From Chitinophaga sp. S165 (GTDB lineage: Bacteria > Bacteroidota > Bacteroidia > Chitinophagales > Chitinophagaceae): a stretch of 64,000 bases of DNA. The notes under the pieces were generated by a model. The model searched no databases. It saw nothing but the letters and a program-made list of their open reading frames with translations, and had not been told where the DNA came from. The position numbers and the translations under genes were made by a program. The stretch's first letter is position 1; each line of letters opens with the position of its first letter. Shown here in pieces: positions 25,545 through 33,984 of the stretch. The stretch is from assembly GCF_003182155.1 (NCBI RefSeq), contig NZ_QGTG01000002.1, positions 744,001 to 808,000 on the forward strand, read 5' to 3'.

Positions 25545-26531
25545 ATGATTTTAGTTACGGGTGGAACAGGATTTTTAGGCAGTCATTTATTACGGAAACT
25601 GGTGAATGCCGGGCAGCCGGTACGTGCATTGTACCGCAAGGAAATTCCTCAACAGGTAGCAGATATTAAGCAGAAAATAGAATGGGTACAGGGTGATGTA
25701 CTGGACGTTTGCGCCCTGGAAGATGCCATGCAGGGAGTAGAGAAGGTCTATCACTGTGCAGGTGTGGTATCTTTCCGTCCGGGAGATCATCAGCAGCTGA
25801 TGAAAGTGAATGTGGAAGGAACGGCTAACGTTGTCAACATGTGCATAGATGCCGGTGTCAAAAAGCTGGTGCATGTAAGTTCCACCGCTGCATTAGGCAG
25901 GGCGAAGACAGACGGCATCCTTGACGAATCGGCTGAATGGAGAGAAGGCAAGGGCAATTCCAAGTACGGAGTAAGTAAATACCTTGCTGAAATGGAAGTG
26001 TGGCGTGGAAAAGCAGAAGGGCTGGATGTAGCTATTGTCAACCCCAGCATCATAATAGGCGCAGGATATTGGGAAGACAGTTCCGGTATGCTGATAAAAA
26101 ATGCCTGGAAAGAGTTCCCGTATTATACAGAAGGCGTCAATGGTTTCACCGACGTACGGGATGTGGCAGAAGCCATGTTCAGATTGATGGAGAGTGATAT
26201 AACAGGAGAACGTTTTGTGCTGACCACTGATAACTGGAAGTACCACGACCTGTTTAATGAAATGGCGAAACAGTTGGGAAAGAAGCCGCCTCATATTGCA
26301 GTGAAGCCCTGGATGGCGGAAATAGTGTGGAGAATAGAGGCCGTAAAAAGCAAGCTATCCGGAAAAAAAGCATTGCTGACCAAAGAAACCGCCCGCACGG
26401 CACAAACGAAAGTCTACTATAGCAATAAAAAGATCCTGGAAGTATTGCCGGGATTTTCCTTCAGACCTTTACAAACAGCTATTGCCGATATGTGCCGGGA
26501 GTTCCTGGAAGAGAAGCGCCGGCAGTCATAA
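25545..26531 (+). CDS. NAD-dependent epimerase/dehydratase (extended SDR)
   Basis: A 328-residue extended short-chain dehydrogenase. The Rossmann loop TGGTGFLGSHLLRKL is at the very N-terminus. VYHCAGVVSF follows, then the catalytic S/Y/K set HVSSTAALG and SKYGVSKYLAEMEVW (YxxxK). The fold matches dihydroflavonol-reductase-like or sterol-dehydrogenase-like SDRs. Substrate unknown. The frame opens at 25479 inside the upstream gene, but ATG 25545 begins just before the nucleotide-binding strand. Confidence 0.9.
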   Translation: MILVTGGTGFLGSHLLRKLVNAGQPVRALYRKEIPQQVADIKQKIEWVQGDVLDVCALEDAMQGVEKVYHCAGVVSFRPGDHQQLMKVNVEGTANVVNMCIDAGVKKLVHVSSTAALGRAKTDGILDESAEWREGKGNSKYGVSKYLAEMEVWRGKAEGLDVAIVNPSIIIGAGYWEDSSGMLIKNAWKEFPYYTEGVNGFTDVRDVAEAMFRLMESDITGERFVLTTDNWKYHDLFNEMAKQLGKKPPHIAVKPWMAEIVWRIEAVKSKLSGKKALLTKETARTAQTKVYYSNKKILEVLPGFSFRPLQTAIADMCREFLEEKRRQS

Positions 26532-26534
26532 GTA

Positions 26535-27209
26535 TCATCTTACCAGGAGCGCGCCTATAGCGGCAGCCAAAACTGGCTGGAGTGACTTTCCTTCCATCTC
26601 CGCGCTCACCCATACACGGGGCTGCGCCCCGGTAACGACAGCCGCAACTACCTGCCTGCGGATGTGAAATTCGTAACAGAGATTCTCATAAGAGTTTTTA
26701 GCCCCGAACCGGTTATGTGCTGTAATACGTACCTCATCGTCTTCCGAGCGGAGGACCCCTGCCGGTTTATTCTCATTGAGTTCCAGGTAGGTCACATCTT
26801 TCAGGATCATCTCCCATCGTTTTAAAGGCTCATTTTTCGTTCCGTTGATCAGTATGTAAGAGAAGAGTGCAGTAGCCGGCATATTGTCCAGAAATGAGGG
26901 CAGGGAATGGCCGGAGAAGGCAATATGGGCTGCCTGTATAACTTGTATCAGTACGTTCTCGTCCTTGCCGCTGACCCGGATATTGAAGGGATTCGAAGGG
27001 TCTTTGATGAAGGATACGGCAGCTGCATCGGCAATCCCGTTCTTCCTGGACGAGGTGCTGAATGGTCCAAAGGAGATCGTCTTTGCAGTGAACCAACCAT
27101 CGCTGATCTTAACAGGCCATTCCTGTGCGGGCACATATAACCCGTTCTGGGCAGAAACAAAGTTGGTGTAAATGATCAGGAATATAAGGGGAAGAAGTTT
27201 GCGGAACAT
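26535..27209 (-). CDS. Hypothetical exported protein
   Basis: A 224-residue protein with a signal peptide (MFRKLLPLIFLIIYTNFVSAQ) and a mature part of mixed beta character (WPVKISDGWFTAKTISFGPFSTSSRKNG, then FNIRVSGKDENVLIQVIQAAHIAFSG). I do not recognise a family. It ends three bases from the convergent epimerase stop. It lies downstream of the LpxD-like gene but is separated from it by an intrinsic terminator. ATG 27209 starts the signal peptide; the frame itself opens at 27278. Confidence 0.7.
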   Translation of the reverse strand: MFRKLLPLIFLIIYTNFVSAQNGLYVPAQEWPVKISDGWFTAKTISFGPFSTSSRKNGIADAAAVSFIKDPSNPFNIRVSGKDENVLIQVIQAAHIAFSGHSLPSFLDNMPATALFSYILINGTKNEPLKRWEMILKDVTYLELNENKPAGVLRSEDDEVRITAHNRFGAKNSYENLCYEFHIRRQVVAAVVTGAQPRVWVSAEMEGKSLQPVLAAAIGALLVR

Positions 27210-27225
27210 AGATAACGGATTAAAC

Positions 27226-27258
27226 AAAAAGGCTCCATGCAAAACATGAAGCCTTTGG
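27226..27258 (-). terminator. Intrinsic terminator of the LpxD-like gene
   Basis: Read on the minus strand, AAAGGCTTCATG pairs imperfectly with CATGGAGCCTTT across a short loop and is followed by TTTG. It begins about ten bases past the gene's stop. Confidence 0.65.
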
Positions 27259-27267
27259 AATAGAATA

Positions 27268-28212
27268 TCAGTTGCCATACAGCTTTTGCCACATCTCAGG
27301 GATACGTTTGATCCAGTTGATCTCCTTCATCTTCACTTTCGCATCTTCTACAGGAGAACCAAAGTATACCTTGCCTCCTTCCAGGGAAGAGGGTACGCCG
27401 CTTTGTGCCAGTACAATAGCGCCTTTACCGATAGTAAGGTCTTTGGAAACACCTACCTGTCCCCAAAGGATTACGTTATCTTCTATATGAGCTTTTCCGC
27501 CTACACCTACCTGACCTGCAAACAAACAGTTGCGGCCAATTACGGTACCATGCCCTATGTGGATCATGTTATCGAACTTTGTACCACGGCCGATGATGGT
27601 ATCGCCACTTACGCCTTTATCGATAGTACAGCCAGCGCCTATTTCAACATCGTCTTCAATGATCACTCTTCCGCAGCTTTCCATTTTATCGTACATCACT
27701 TCCCTGTCGGCCCGTTTCTTAAAGTAAAAGGCGTCTGCGCCGATAACAGTGCCTGCATGGATGATCACGTTATTCCCGATAATGGAATTGTCGTAAATAG
27801 TTACGTTGGGATGAATGATACAATTTGTACCAATAGTAACATGATTACCAATGAATACGTTTGGCTGAATGATAGTACCCTCGCCTATTACAGCAGAATC
27901 GCTGATGGGACTGGTGGATGGTTCAAATGGTCTGAAGCGTTTCACCAGTTTTACATAAGCACTGAACGGATCGTCTAAAACCAGTAACACTTTACCCGGA
28001 GGACAAGCCACTTTTTTATTGATGATGATAATCGTAGCTGCTGATCTCAGGCAGGCATCATAGTACTTTGCGAAATCCACAAATGAGATATCGCCCGGTT
28101 CAACCTTATGGATCTCATTGATACCCGTGGCCATCAGCGTATCGTCGCCTTCCAGCTCTGCGCCTATGAATGCCGCTATTTCCGTTACTGCGATCGGTTC
28201 ATTAAACTTCAT
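27268..28212 (-). CDS. lpxD: LpxD-like UDP-3-O-acylglucosamine N-acyltransferase
   Basis: A 314-residue left-handed beta-helix acyltransferase. An N-terminal LpxD uridine-binding domain (residues 1-100, EGDDTLMATGINEIHKVEPGDISFVD) precedes about nine hexapeptide turns (SAVIGEGTIIQPNVFIG onward). The catalytic segment DNMIHIGHGTVIG keeps the HIxH pair. Acts in lipid A synthesis. It is not next to other lpx genes here, so it may be a second copy rather than the housekeeping enzyme. Confidence 0.85.
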   Translation of the reverse strand: MKFNEPIAVTEIAAFIGAELEGDDTLMATGINEIHKVEPGDISFVDFAKYYDACLRSAATIIIINKKVACPPGKVLLVLDDPFSAYVKLVKRFRPFEPSTSPISDSAVIGEGTIIQPNVFIGNHVTIGTNCIIHPNVTIYDNSIIGNNVIIHAGTVIGADAFYFKKRADREVMYDKMESCGRVIIEDDVEIGAGCTIDKGVSGDTIIGRGTKFDNMIHIGHGTVIGRNCLFAGQVGVGGKAHIEDNVILWGQVGVSKDLTIGKGAIVLAQSGVPSSLEGGKVYFGSPVEDAKVKMKEINWIKRIPEMWQKLYGN

Positions 28213-28233
28213 GTTTTCTGTTGTTTAGTGAGG

Positions 28234-28241
28234 CAAAGGTA
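28234..28241 (-). promoter_or_regulatory. -7 promoter box TACCTTTG
   Basis: Exact TAnnTTTG match on the minus strand, 21 bases before the LpxD-like ATG at 28212. Confidence 0.55.
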
Positions 28242-28696
28242 GTAGAGAATACAATACGATTATTCAACGGTTATGTTTCATGAGCGAGAGAAATAAAGTT
28301 TTAACGCTTCTTTGTAACTGTTGTTATCCACACTTTTTTTAGTGGTGTGAATAAAAAAGTTTGCATTTTTTTTCTTTTGTGATGAAATTCTTTTTAATAT
28401 TGTGTAGGGAATTTTTGTTCCCTGTACTTACTAACCCATTCACATAACAAGAAAGTCTGATTGTAAACACGGTCAGACTTTTTTAATGCCCTTCAAAACC
28501 CCTTCCCTGCAAGTGTTTCAGCTGATTCATCATCATTCTTTTTATCTCTTCAGATAAGAACGGATACCCTTTTTCTTCCACCTCCTCACCAGATGTTTAT
28601 AAATTCCATTTTTTGGAAAATGCATGCAGCCTTTCGGCAATTGAAATTAAGCAGGCTATAAAGTGATAAGAATGAAGTGAATAAGTTGGAAAATCA
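28242..28696. other. Gene-free spacer with orphan terminator
   Basis: The spacer between the minus-strand hemN stop and the LpxD-like promoter. It is AT-rich, with several T-runs, and contains the hairpin described at 28452-28484 and a small GGGAA/TTCCC stem (28408-28423). No protein-coding frame is credible. Confidence 0.4.
28452..28484 (+). terminator. Intrinsic terminator with no gene upstream on its strand
   Basis: A 9-bp stem AAAGTCTGA (28452-28460 with 28473-28481), 12-base loop, then TTTTTT on the plus strand. Both flanking genes are on the minus strand. It may end an unannotated small RNA, or act in the weaker minus orientation for hemN. Confidence 0.6.
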
Positions 28697-30055
28697 TCAG
28701 ATAGCAGCACTGAACAGTTGAGATTGTGGTAGCTTTCTCCATAAGCGGGCATCAAAAGCCATACAGATATTACGGATAAAAGGTCTGCCTTTCTCAGTCA
28801 CTGATACTCCCTCTTCTGTAATAAGCACCAATCCATCATTCTCAAGCTCCTGGAGCCTTTCAAGCCCTTCCTGTATAACCGGTCCCTCTCTATCTGCCTT
28901 GCTCCAGGAAGTCTTAAAGCTACACATCAGCGCATGAATATGACGACGTAACAGAAGATCTTCCTCATCCAGAATATGACCACGCACTACAGGGAACTGT
29001 CCGCTGTTTACAAGTTGTTGCCATACGGCGATCCGTTTTTCATTCTGTGTATATGCATACCAGCTGTCGCCTATAGAAGAAGCGCCCAGCCCGATCATCA
29101 ATGTGGTATGATGATCTGTGTATCCCATAAAGTTCCGGTGTAATGAGCCCTCATCGCAGGCATGGTACAAGCTGTCGTGCCGCAATGCAAAGTGGTCCAT
29201 ACCGATCTCTGTGTATCCGCTTTCTGCGAACAGTGTTTTACCCAGTTCATAGAGAGCTCTCTTCTCTTCATCTTTCGGAAGATCAGTTTCTGAATAACGC
29301 CGTTGTCCAACACCCTTCACCCAGGGTACATGCGCATAGCTGTAAAAGGAGATCCTGTCCGGCCGTAACTGCATTACCTTCCTGATCGTATCTTCCACAC
29401 TCGTCATTGTTTGCAGCGGCAGGCCGTACACAAGGTCATAGTTGACGGAGGTATAACCTATCGCCCTTGCAGCCGCTGTTACGCTGGCAACTGTTTCATA
29501 GGGTTGTATCCGGTTAATGATGTCCTGCACCTTCGGATCGAAGTCCTGAATGCCGAGGCTCATACGACGGAAACCCAGGTTATAAAGCGTTTGCATATGT
29601 GCCGTAGTGGTATTGTTAGGATGTCCTTCAAAGCTGAGCGTTGCATCAGGCAACAGGTCGGCATGCAGATAGATGCGGGAAAGCAAGGCATGAAGATTCT
29701 CCGGACTGAAAAAGGTAGGCGTACCTCCTCCCAGATGGATCTCACGAATGCGGGGACGTTCTTCAAACAGCTGCAGGTACAATGCCCACTCGTTGAGGAT
29801 AGATTGTATATAAGGCGCCTCCACGCCATGATTAACAGTGATGTGTTTGTTGCACCCACAATAGGTACATAGCTGTTCACAATATGGCAGATGGATATAA
29901 AGGCTAATGCCTTCAGTATGGTTTGTAGCGCGGAAAGATCTCAGTATAGTCTGCTTCCAAATATCGATGTCAAAAGTCGCCTCGTCCCAGTAAGGAACGG
30001 TAGGATAACTTGTGTAACGGGGGGCCGCGGTATTGTATTTTCTGATGAGTTGCAT
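28697..30055 (-). CDS. hemN: Oxygen-independent coproporphyrinogen III oxidase
   Basis: A 452-residue radical SAM enzyme that makes protoporphyrinogen without oxygen. Diagnostic parts are the N-terminal LIRKYNTAAPRYTSYPT, the HLPYCEQLCTYCGCNKH motif (CxxxCxxC plus the extra HemN Cys) and GGGTPTFF. IGLGASSIGDSWY belongs to the HemN C-terminal region. It is last in the cbb3 oxidase gene string, one base after the SafE-like gene stop, and would supply haem under low oxygen. The longer frame starts with TTG at 30082 and overlaps the upstream gene; ATG 30055 fits the family. Confidence 0.95.
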   Translation of the reverse strand: MQLIRKYNTAAPRYTSYPTVPYWDEATFDIDIWKQTILRSFRATNHTEGISLYIHLPYCEQLCTYCGCNKHITVNHGVEAPYIQSILNEWALYLQLFEERPRIREIHLGGGTPTFFSPENLHALLSRIYLHADLLPDATLSFEGHPNNTTTAHMQTLYNLGFRRMSLGIQDFDPKVQDIINRIQPYETVASVTAAARAIGYTSVNYDLVYGLPLQTMTSVEDTIRKVMQLRPDRISFYSYAHVPWVKGVGQRRYSETDLPKDEEKRALYELGKTLFAESGYTEIGMDHFALRHDSLYHACDEGSLHRNFMGYTDHHTTLMIGLGASSIGDSWYAYTQNEKRIAVWQQLVNSGQFPVVRGHILDEEDLLLRRHIHALMCSFKTSWSKADREGPVIQEGLERLQELENDGLVLITEEGVSVTEKGRPFIRNICMAFDARLWRKLPQSQLFSAAI

Positions 30056-30056
30056 A

Positions 30057-30773
30057 TCAGGATGGTTTAACACAGTGTTCAATAATTTTTTCTCCGGGTA
30101 CTGTCAGTACAGGGCTGACATAAGGGATATTGAGATTCAACCCGCGTATGATCAGCAGAACAGCCATGATCGTTACAACAAAAGGTATACAGCGACGTAA
30201 TCGGTTACGCAGGCTTAAACTGATAAGATCGTTGCACCAGGTAAGCGCGATCATGGCTGGCAGCGTGCCCGTTCCAAATGCCGCCATAAAGAGCGCTCCC
30301 TGAAAGGAACTGCCGGTAGCTACGGCTCCTGTTATGGCAAACCATACAAGCCCGCAGGGCAATAAGCCATTAAGGAAGCCGATAGCATACAAGGTATGTT
30401 GTTGCTGCCTGCGTAACAGGTGACCCAGCATTACCTTAATAGGGCGTGTATAAAAACGGATGTTGAGAGAGATGCGGGCACGTTGGAATCCGTATTGTAA
30501 TACAATAAGCAGTAACATACCGCTTCCAAGTATAATTGACAGCCATTGCTGCAACCCACCCAGGTAAAATTGCCTGCCCAGCCATCCGGAGATGACTCCT
30601 AAACTTGCATAGGCTGTAACCCTTCCTGCATTATATAGCAGGATGCCTGCCTGCTTGCGTACACCTTCCAGGTGTTGCACAGGTAATGTAAGTGCAATAG
30701 GCCCACACATGCCGATACAGTGAAAGCTGCCAATAAAACCCAGCGAGAGTGCGTAGAGGAATGTAAGTAACAT
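30057..30773 (-). CDS. SafE/TauE-like membrane protein of the cbb3 cluster
   Basis: A 238-residue integral membrane protein with about six hydrophobic segments. The N-terminal GFIGSFHCIGMCGPIALTLP has the H-C-x3-C arrangement seen in the copper-handling SafE/DsbD-like branch (CcoI-associated protein in many cbb3 clusters). A second glycine-proline turn (FLNGLLPCGLVWFAITGA) contains another Cys. Likely involved in copper or redox maturation of the oxidase; the exact role is inferred from context. Confidence 0.85.
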   Translation of the reverse strand: MLLTFLYALSLGFIGSFHCIGMCGPIALTLPVQHLEGVRKQAGILLYNAGRVTAYASLGVISGWLGRQFYLGGLQQWLSIILGSGMLLLIVLQYGFQRARISLNIRFYTRPIKVMLGHLLRRQQQHTLYAIGFLNGLLPCGLVWFAITGAVATGSSFQGALFMAAFGTGTLPAMIALTWCNDLISLSLRNRLRRCIPFVVTIMAVLLIIRGLNLNIPYVSPVLTVPGEKIIEHCVKPS

Positions 30774-30780
30774 AGCCTGT

Positions 30781-31218
30781 TCAGTTAACCGTTACAAAGC
30801 TTTCCTGGTAGTACGACTTGCCTTTGGCTTCCCACTGCAACTTTACCCGGTAACTTCCCTTCCGGAATCTTTTCTTGTTCACCAGTATCAATCCGCTTTC
30901 ATCTGGTTGAAGCGGCAGGGAAATGTCCTGTCGTGAGTCAGCGGCACGGTAGAACAACACATTGCCTTTTAATGGGATACCCTGCATTTCGGCCGGGAAA
31001 AGAATGCCTACGGCATTGTCTGACTGGTTGATGCTGACAGGTGTTGATAAGGATAGTGCTTCCCTTCTCCCGTCGATCACCTGTTGATATTTCAGCTCTT
31101 CCGCATAATAATCGGACGTAACCATGTCTATGCGTGTGCGCATACTTTTGGTTACCAGCGTAAGGATACCCGCTGCGAAAAGAACAAATACGATAATAAT
31201 TTTATGACCCCAGTTCAT
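30781..31218 (-). CDS. ccoH: FixH-like cbb3 assembly protein
   Basis: A 145-residue protein: one N-terminal membrane helix (MNWGHKIIIVFVLFAAGILTLV), then DMVTSDYYAEELKYQQVIDGR, the conserved FixH segment, and a periplasmic beta domain. FixH/CcoH is needed for cbb3 oxidase assembly. It lies between ccoG and the SafE-like gene with short gaps, as in most ccoGHIS clusters. Confidence 0.88.
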   Translation of the reverse strand: MNWGHKIIIVFVLFAAGILTLVTKSMRTRIDMVTSDYYAEELKYQQVIDGRREALSLSTPVSINQSDNAVGILFPAEMQGIPLKGNVLFYRAADSRQDISLPLQPDESGLILVNKKRFRKGSYRVKLQWEAKGKSYYQESFVTVN

Positions 31219-31248
31219 GATTTGAAATATTTAATGATGTATGTGCAG

Positions 31249-32631
31249 CTACTGAGCAGGACCGAGAAAGGTGGTACCGATCGTGCCGGTCTTTTTATCG
31301 CCCGCGTACAGTGTGATATGCAAAGCGGTTTTACGTTTTTTAATAGCGGTGCGGGGCAATACGACGAAGAAGATGCCTTCTCCCTGCTGCTCGCCTTTTA
31401 CGTCTATCTGCTGATGTCCCAGTAATTCTACTCTGCCCGGTGTATCTTCCAAACGCATATTGAGCCGGATGTCACTGGCCGTTTTGTTAACCAGTTTGAT
31501 CTGGTAAAGATTGGAAATACTGTCAGCACCCCTTTCGTGGTACAACATGCCCGCAGTGCGGATGATGGTGCCGCTTACAGGCTCTCTGCTTATCAGCATC
31601 CAGGTAATAGCTGTAAGTAGTATCACAAGGATTGCACTGTACGATCTGAACCGCGTGGTGAAACGTAAAGGTTGTTTATTCGCTATACCATTTTCTGATG
31701 CATAGCGGATGAGATGAAGCGGGCGTCCTGTTTTTTCCATCATGAAATTGCAGGCGTCTATACAGGCAGTACAGTTTACACATTCCAGCTGTGTACCATT
31801 GCGGATGTCTATACCTGTCGGACAAACCTTCACGCATTGATGGCAATCAATGCAATCTCCCAGGTTATTGTCTGCCTGCTTTTTGAAATGCCCGCGGGGT
31901 TCTCCTCTTGTATAGTCGTATGCTACTACTACGGAATCTCTGTCCAGTAATACACCCTGAAGGCGGCCGTAAGGACATACAACTGTACATACCTGTTCTC
32001 TGAAGAATGCAAACACACCGTAAAACACGCCTGCAAAAATTACCATGGATGCGAGGCCTCCTGTATGTGCTGCAACAGGACCGGTTATTATTTCCAGTAA
32101 GCTGTCTAATCCGATAACGTAGGCAAGGAAGGTATTAGCAATCAGGAAAGACAGCACATAGAAGAGCACATGTTTGCCTGTCTTCTTCAGGATCTTTTCA
32201 GTATTCCATGAGTCACTGTTCAATACTTTCTGCGCTGCCGCATCTCCTTCTATCCAGTATTCTACTCTGCGGAACAGCATTTCCATGAAGATGGTCTGAG
32301 GGCATGCCCAGCCACAGAACAATCTGCCGAAGGCCATCGTAAATATTACAATGAAAACAATGAACGCCAGCATCGCCAGGCCGAAAATGAAGAAGTCCTG
32401 TGGCCAGAAGATAGCGCCGAACAGGATGAAACGTCCTTCTACAACATTGAACAAAAACAAAGGCCGGCCATTCAATTGAATGAATGGGCCGGCAAAAAAC
32501 GCAAGGAAATAAAGGAAGCTTAGAATGCTCCTCGCGTTATAAAGTTTACCTTTCGGTTTCTGACTATAGATCCAGCTACGTTTTCCCTGTCTGTCAACAG
32601 TTGCCAGGCTGTCTCTGAATGTTTCTTCCAT
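31249..32631 (-). CDS. ccoG: cbb3 oxidase accessory protein CcoG (ferredoxin-type)
   Basis: A 460-residue membrane ferredoxin. About five TM helices (residues 35-220) include GRLFCGWACPQTIFMEMLFRRVE and FREQVCTVVCPYGRLQGVLLD. Two [4Fe-4S] motifs follow, CIDCHQCVKVCPTGIDIR and CVNCTACIDACNFMM (residues about 255-300), then a periplasmic beta domain. CcoG is a cupric reductase that helps copper delivery to the oxidase. ATG 32631 is preferred over the adjacent GTG at 32634. Confidence 0.95.
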   Translation of the reverse strand: MEETFRDSLATVDRQGKRSWIYSQKPKGKLYNARSILSFLYFLAFFAGPFIQLNGRPLFLFNVVEGRFILFGAIFWPQDFFIFGLAMLAFIVFIVIFTMAFGRLFCGWACPQTIFMEMLFRRVEYWIEGDAAAQKVLNSDSWNTEKILKKTGKHVLFYVLSFLIANTFLAYVIGLDSLLEIITGPVAAHTGGLASMVIFAGVFYGVFAFFREQVCTVVCPYGRLQGVLLDRDSVVVAYDYTRGEPRGHFKKQADNNLGDCIDCHQCVKVCPTGIDIRNGTQLECVNCTACIDACNFMMEKTGRPLHLIRYASENGIANKQPLRFTTRFRSYSAILVILLTAITWMLISREPVSGTIIRTAGMLYHERGADSISNLYQIKLVNKTASDIRLNMRLEDTPGRVELLGHQQIDVKGEQQGEGIFFVVLPRTAIKKRKTALHITLYAGDKKTGTIGTTFLGPAQ

Positions 32632-32654
32632 CACGAATACTTTTTAGATCTGGT

Positions 32655-33749
32655 CTATTCTTTTTCTAATGCACCTTGTGGTTCTTTCGGATCAGGCGGA
32701 TTGGAACCATGGATGCTCTTAATATAGCTGGTCAGCATAGCCAGTTGTTTAGGCGAGAAATCGTCTTTCCACGATTTCATTCCCTTCTCCGGTACGCCGT
32801 ATTTGATAGTAGTGAAGACCGCTTTAACCTGTCCGCCGTGCAACCAGTAGTCGTCCGTCAGATTAGGCCCTACTACTCCCTGCCCCTGTGCTCCGTGACA
32901 TGGAGCACAGCTGGTAGAGAAGAGTTTTTGTCCACCGGCAATATCATCCGCAGCAGTCAGCAGGGTTACATTATTTTCATCGATGTTGTTTGCTGCATTT
33001 TTCAGATATTCTTCTTTTGCTTCTTTGGCATCCGCCTCTGCGATGGCCAGTTCTTCCAATTGTGAAGGGGCAGAGTGGGCTATCTGAAAACGCCAGATGT
33101 ACACAAAGGCAAACACAATACTGCAGTAGAAACTCCATCTCCACCAGGGTGGCGTAGGATTGTTAAGTTCGCGGATCCCATCGTATTCGTGTCCCATATC
33201 TTCTTCTACTTCAGAAGCTGCATCCAGGGTCTTTGTTTTATTCAGTCGTTCAAACCAGTGTACAACCCGTTTGCCGGGAACGGCCATTTTCTTTTTACGT
33301 TCAATGCCCAGCAATACACGCAGTGTATACAACAAGGAAAAAATGATCAGGATCTCCAGTGAAACGACAGAGAGCATCAGGTATAAAGAAGTATCAGATA
33401 ATCCACTGACGATATTGTGTACAACTGTTTGTTGCACAGGTGTTTCATCTTGCGCCAGCAGGCTGTTGGAAGAAAGTAGTCCTGCTACGAGCAGCACTAT
33501 AGGAACAATCGTTTTGCGCTGACCGTTTTTAACCCTTTCCCTGTAGATGTCCATGGAACTGAGCACAGCGCTGCCCAGTATGGCAATGGCGATCAGCAGA
33601 CCGGTGATAACTGCCATTAGTACGATAGCTACCGGATGCCCCAGTTCTGAAGGGGCAGCAGGCTTGTATTGCGCTGCTGCCGGTAAACTATCCGGGAGGC
33701 ATAGGAAGAAAAGGACAAATCCTGTTATAGTGAATGATCTTTTGTTCAT
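32655..33749 (-). CDS. ccoP: cbb3 oxidase cytochrome c subunit CcoP, single haem
   Basis: A 364-residue subunit. A signal-like N-terminus and an extra pair of helices precede the typical CcoP start HEYDGIRELNNPTPPWWRWSF (residues about 190-210). A single C-terminal cytochrome c domain carries CAPCHGAQGQG (near residue 280) and a distal Met in EKGMKSW. Proteobacterial CcoP usually has two CxxCH; only one is present here. It passes electrons to CcoO/CcoN. ATG 33749 is chosen because the longer frame overlaps ccoQ. Confidence 0.92.
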   Translation of the reverse strand: MNKRSFTITGFVLFFLCLPDSLPAAAQYKPAAPSELGHPVAIVLMAVITGLLIAIAILGSAVLSSMDIYRERVKNGQRKTIVPIVLLVAGLLSSNSLLAQDETPVQQTVVHNIVSGLSDTSLYLMLSVVSLEILIIFSLLYTLRVLLGIERKKKMAVPGKRVVHWFERLNKTKTLDAASEVEEDMGHEYDGIRELNNPTPPWWRWSFYCSIVFAFVYIWRFQIAHSAPSQLEELAIAEADAKEAKEEYLKNAANNIDENNVTLLTAADDIAGGQKLFSTSCAPCHGAQGQGVVGPNLTDDYWLHGGQVKAVFTTIKYGVPEKGMKSWKDDFSPKQLAMLTSYIKSIHGSNPPDPKEPQGALEKE

Positions 33750-33789
33750 GATGTTGCGATTAGCGAATGATAAATTGAGCATGTGATGA

Positions 33790-33954
33790 TCAGCAGTCAT
33801 CCAGCGGGATGTTCCTGATGTGATCTATCATGCCTTTATCTGCCTTGAATGCCCATAAAGCTGCCAGCACAAAGAATACTGTGAAGATGCACAGAGAGGC
33901 CAGCGGGTAGATGCTTACACCTGTGATAGACTGCAGGTAATTGATGAATTTCAT
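33790..33954 (-). CDS. ccoQ: CcoQ-like small membrane subunit
   Basis: A 54-codon frame, too short for usual cut-offs, between ccoNO and ccoP. It encodes MKFINYLQSITGVSIYPLA, a hydrophobic helix (SLCIFTVFFVLAALWAF) and a polar tail ending DDC. Position, size and one-helix layout match CcoQ/FixQ, which stabilises the cbb3 complex. Sequence identity within the family is low, so the call rests on context. Confidence 0.75.
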   Translation of the reverse strand: MKFINYLQSITGVSIYPLASLCIFTVFFVLAALWAFKADKGMIDHIRNIPLDDC

Positions 33955-33984
33955 ATCCCCTTAGATTTTTATAGATTGATCAGA

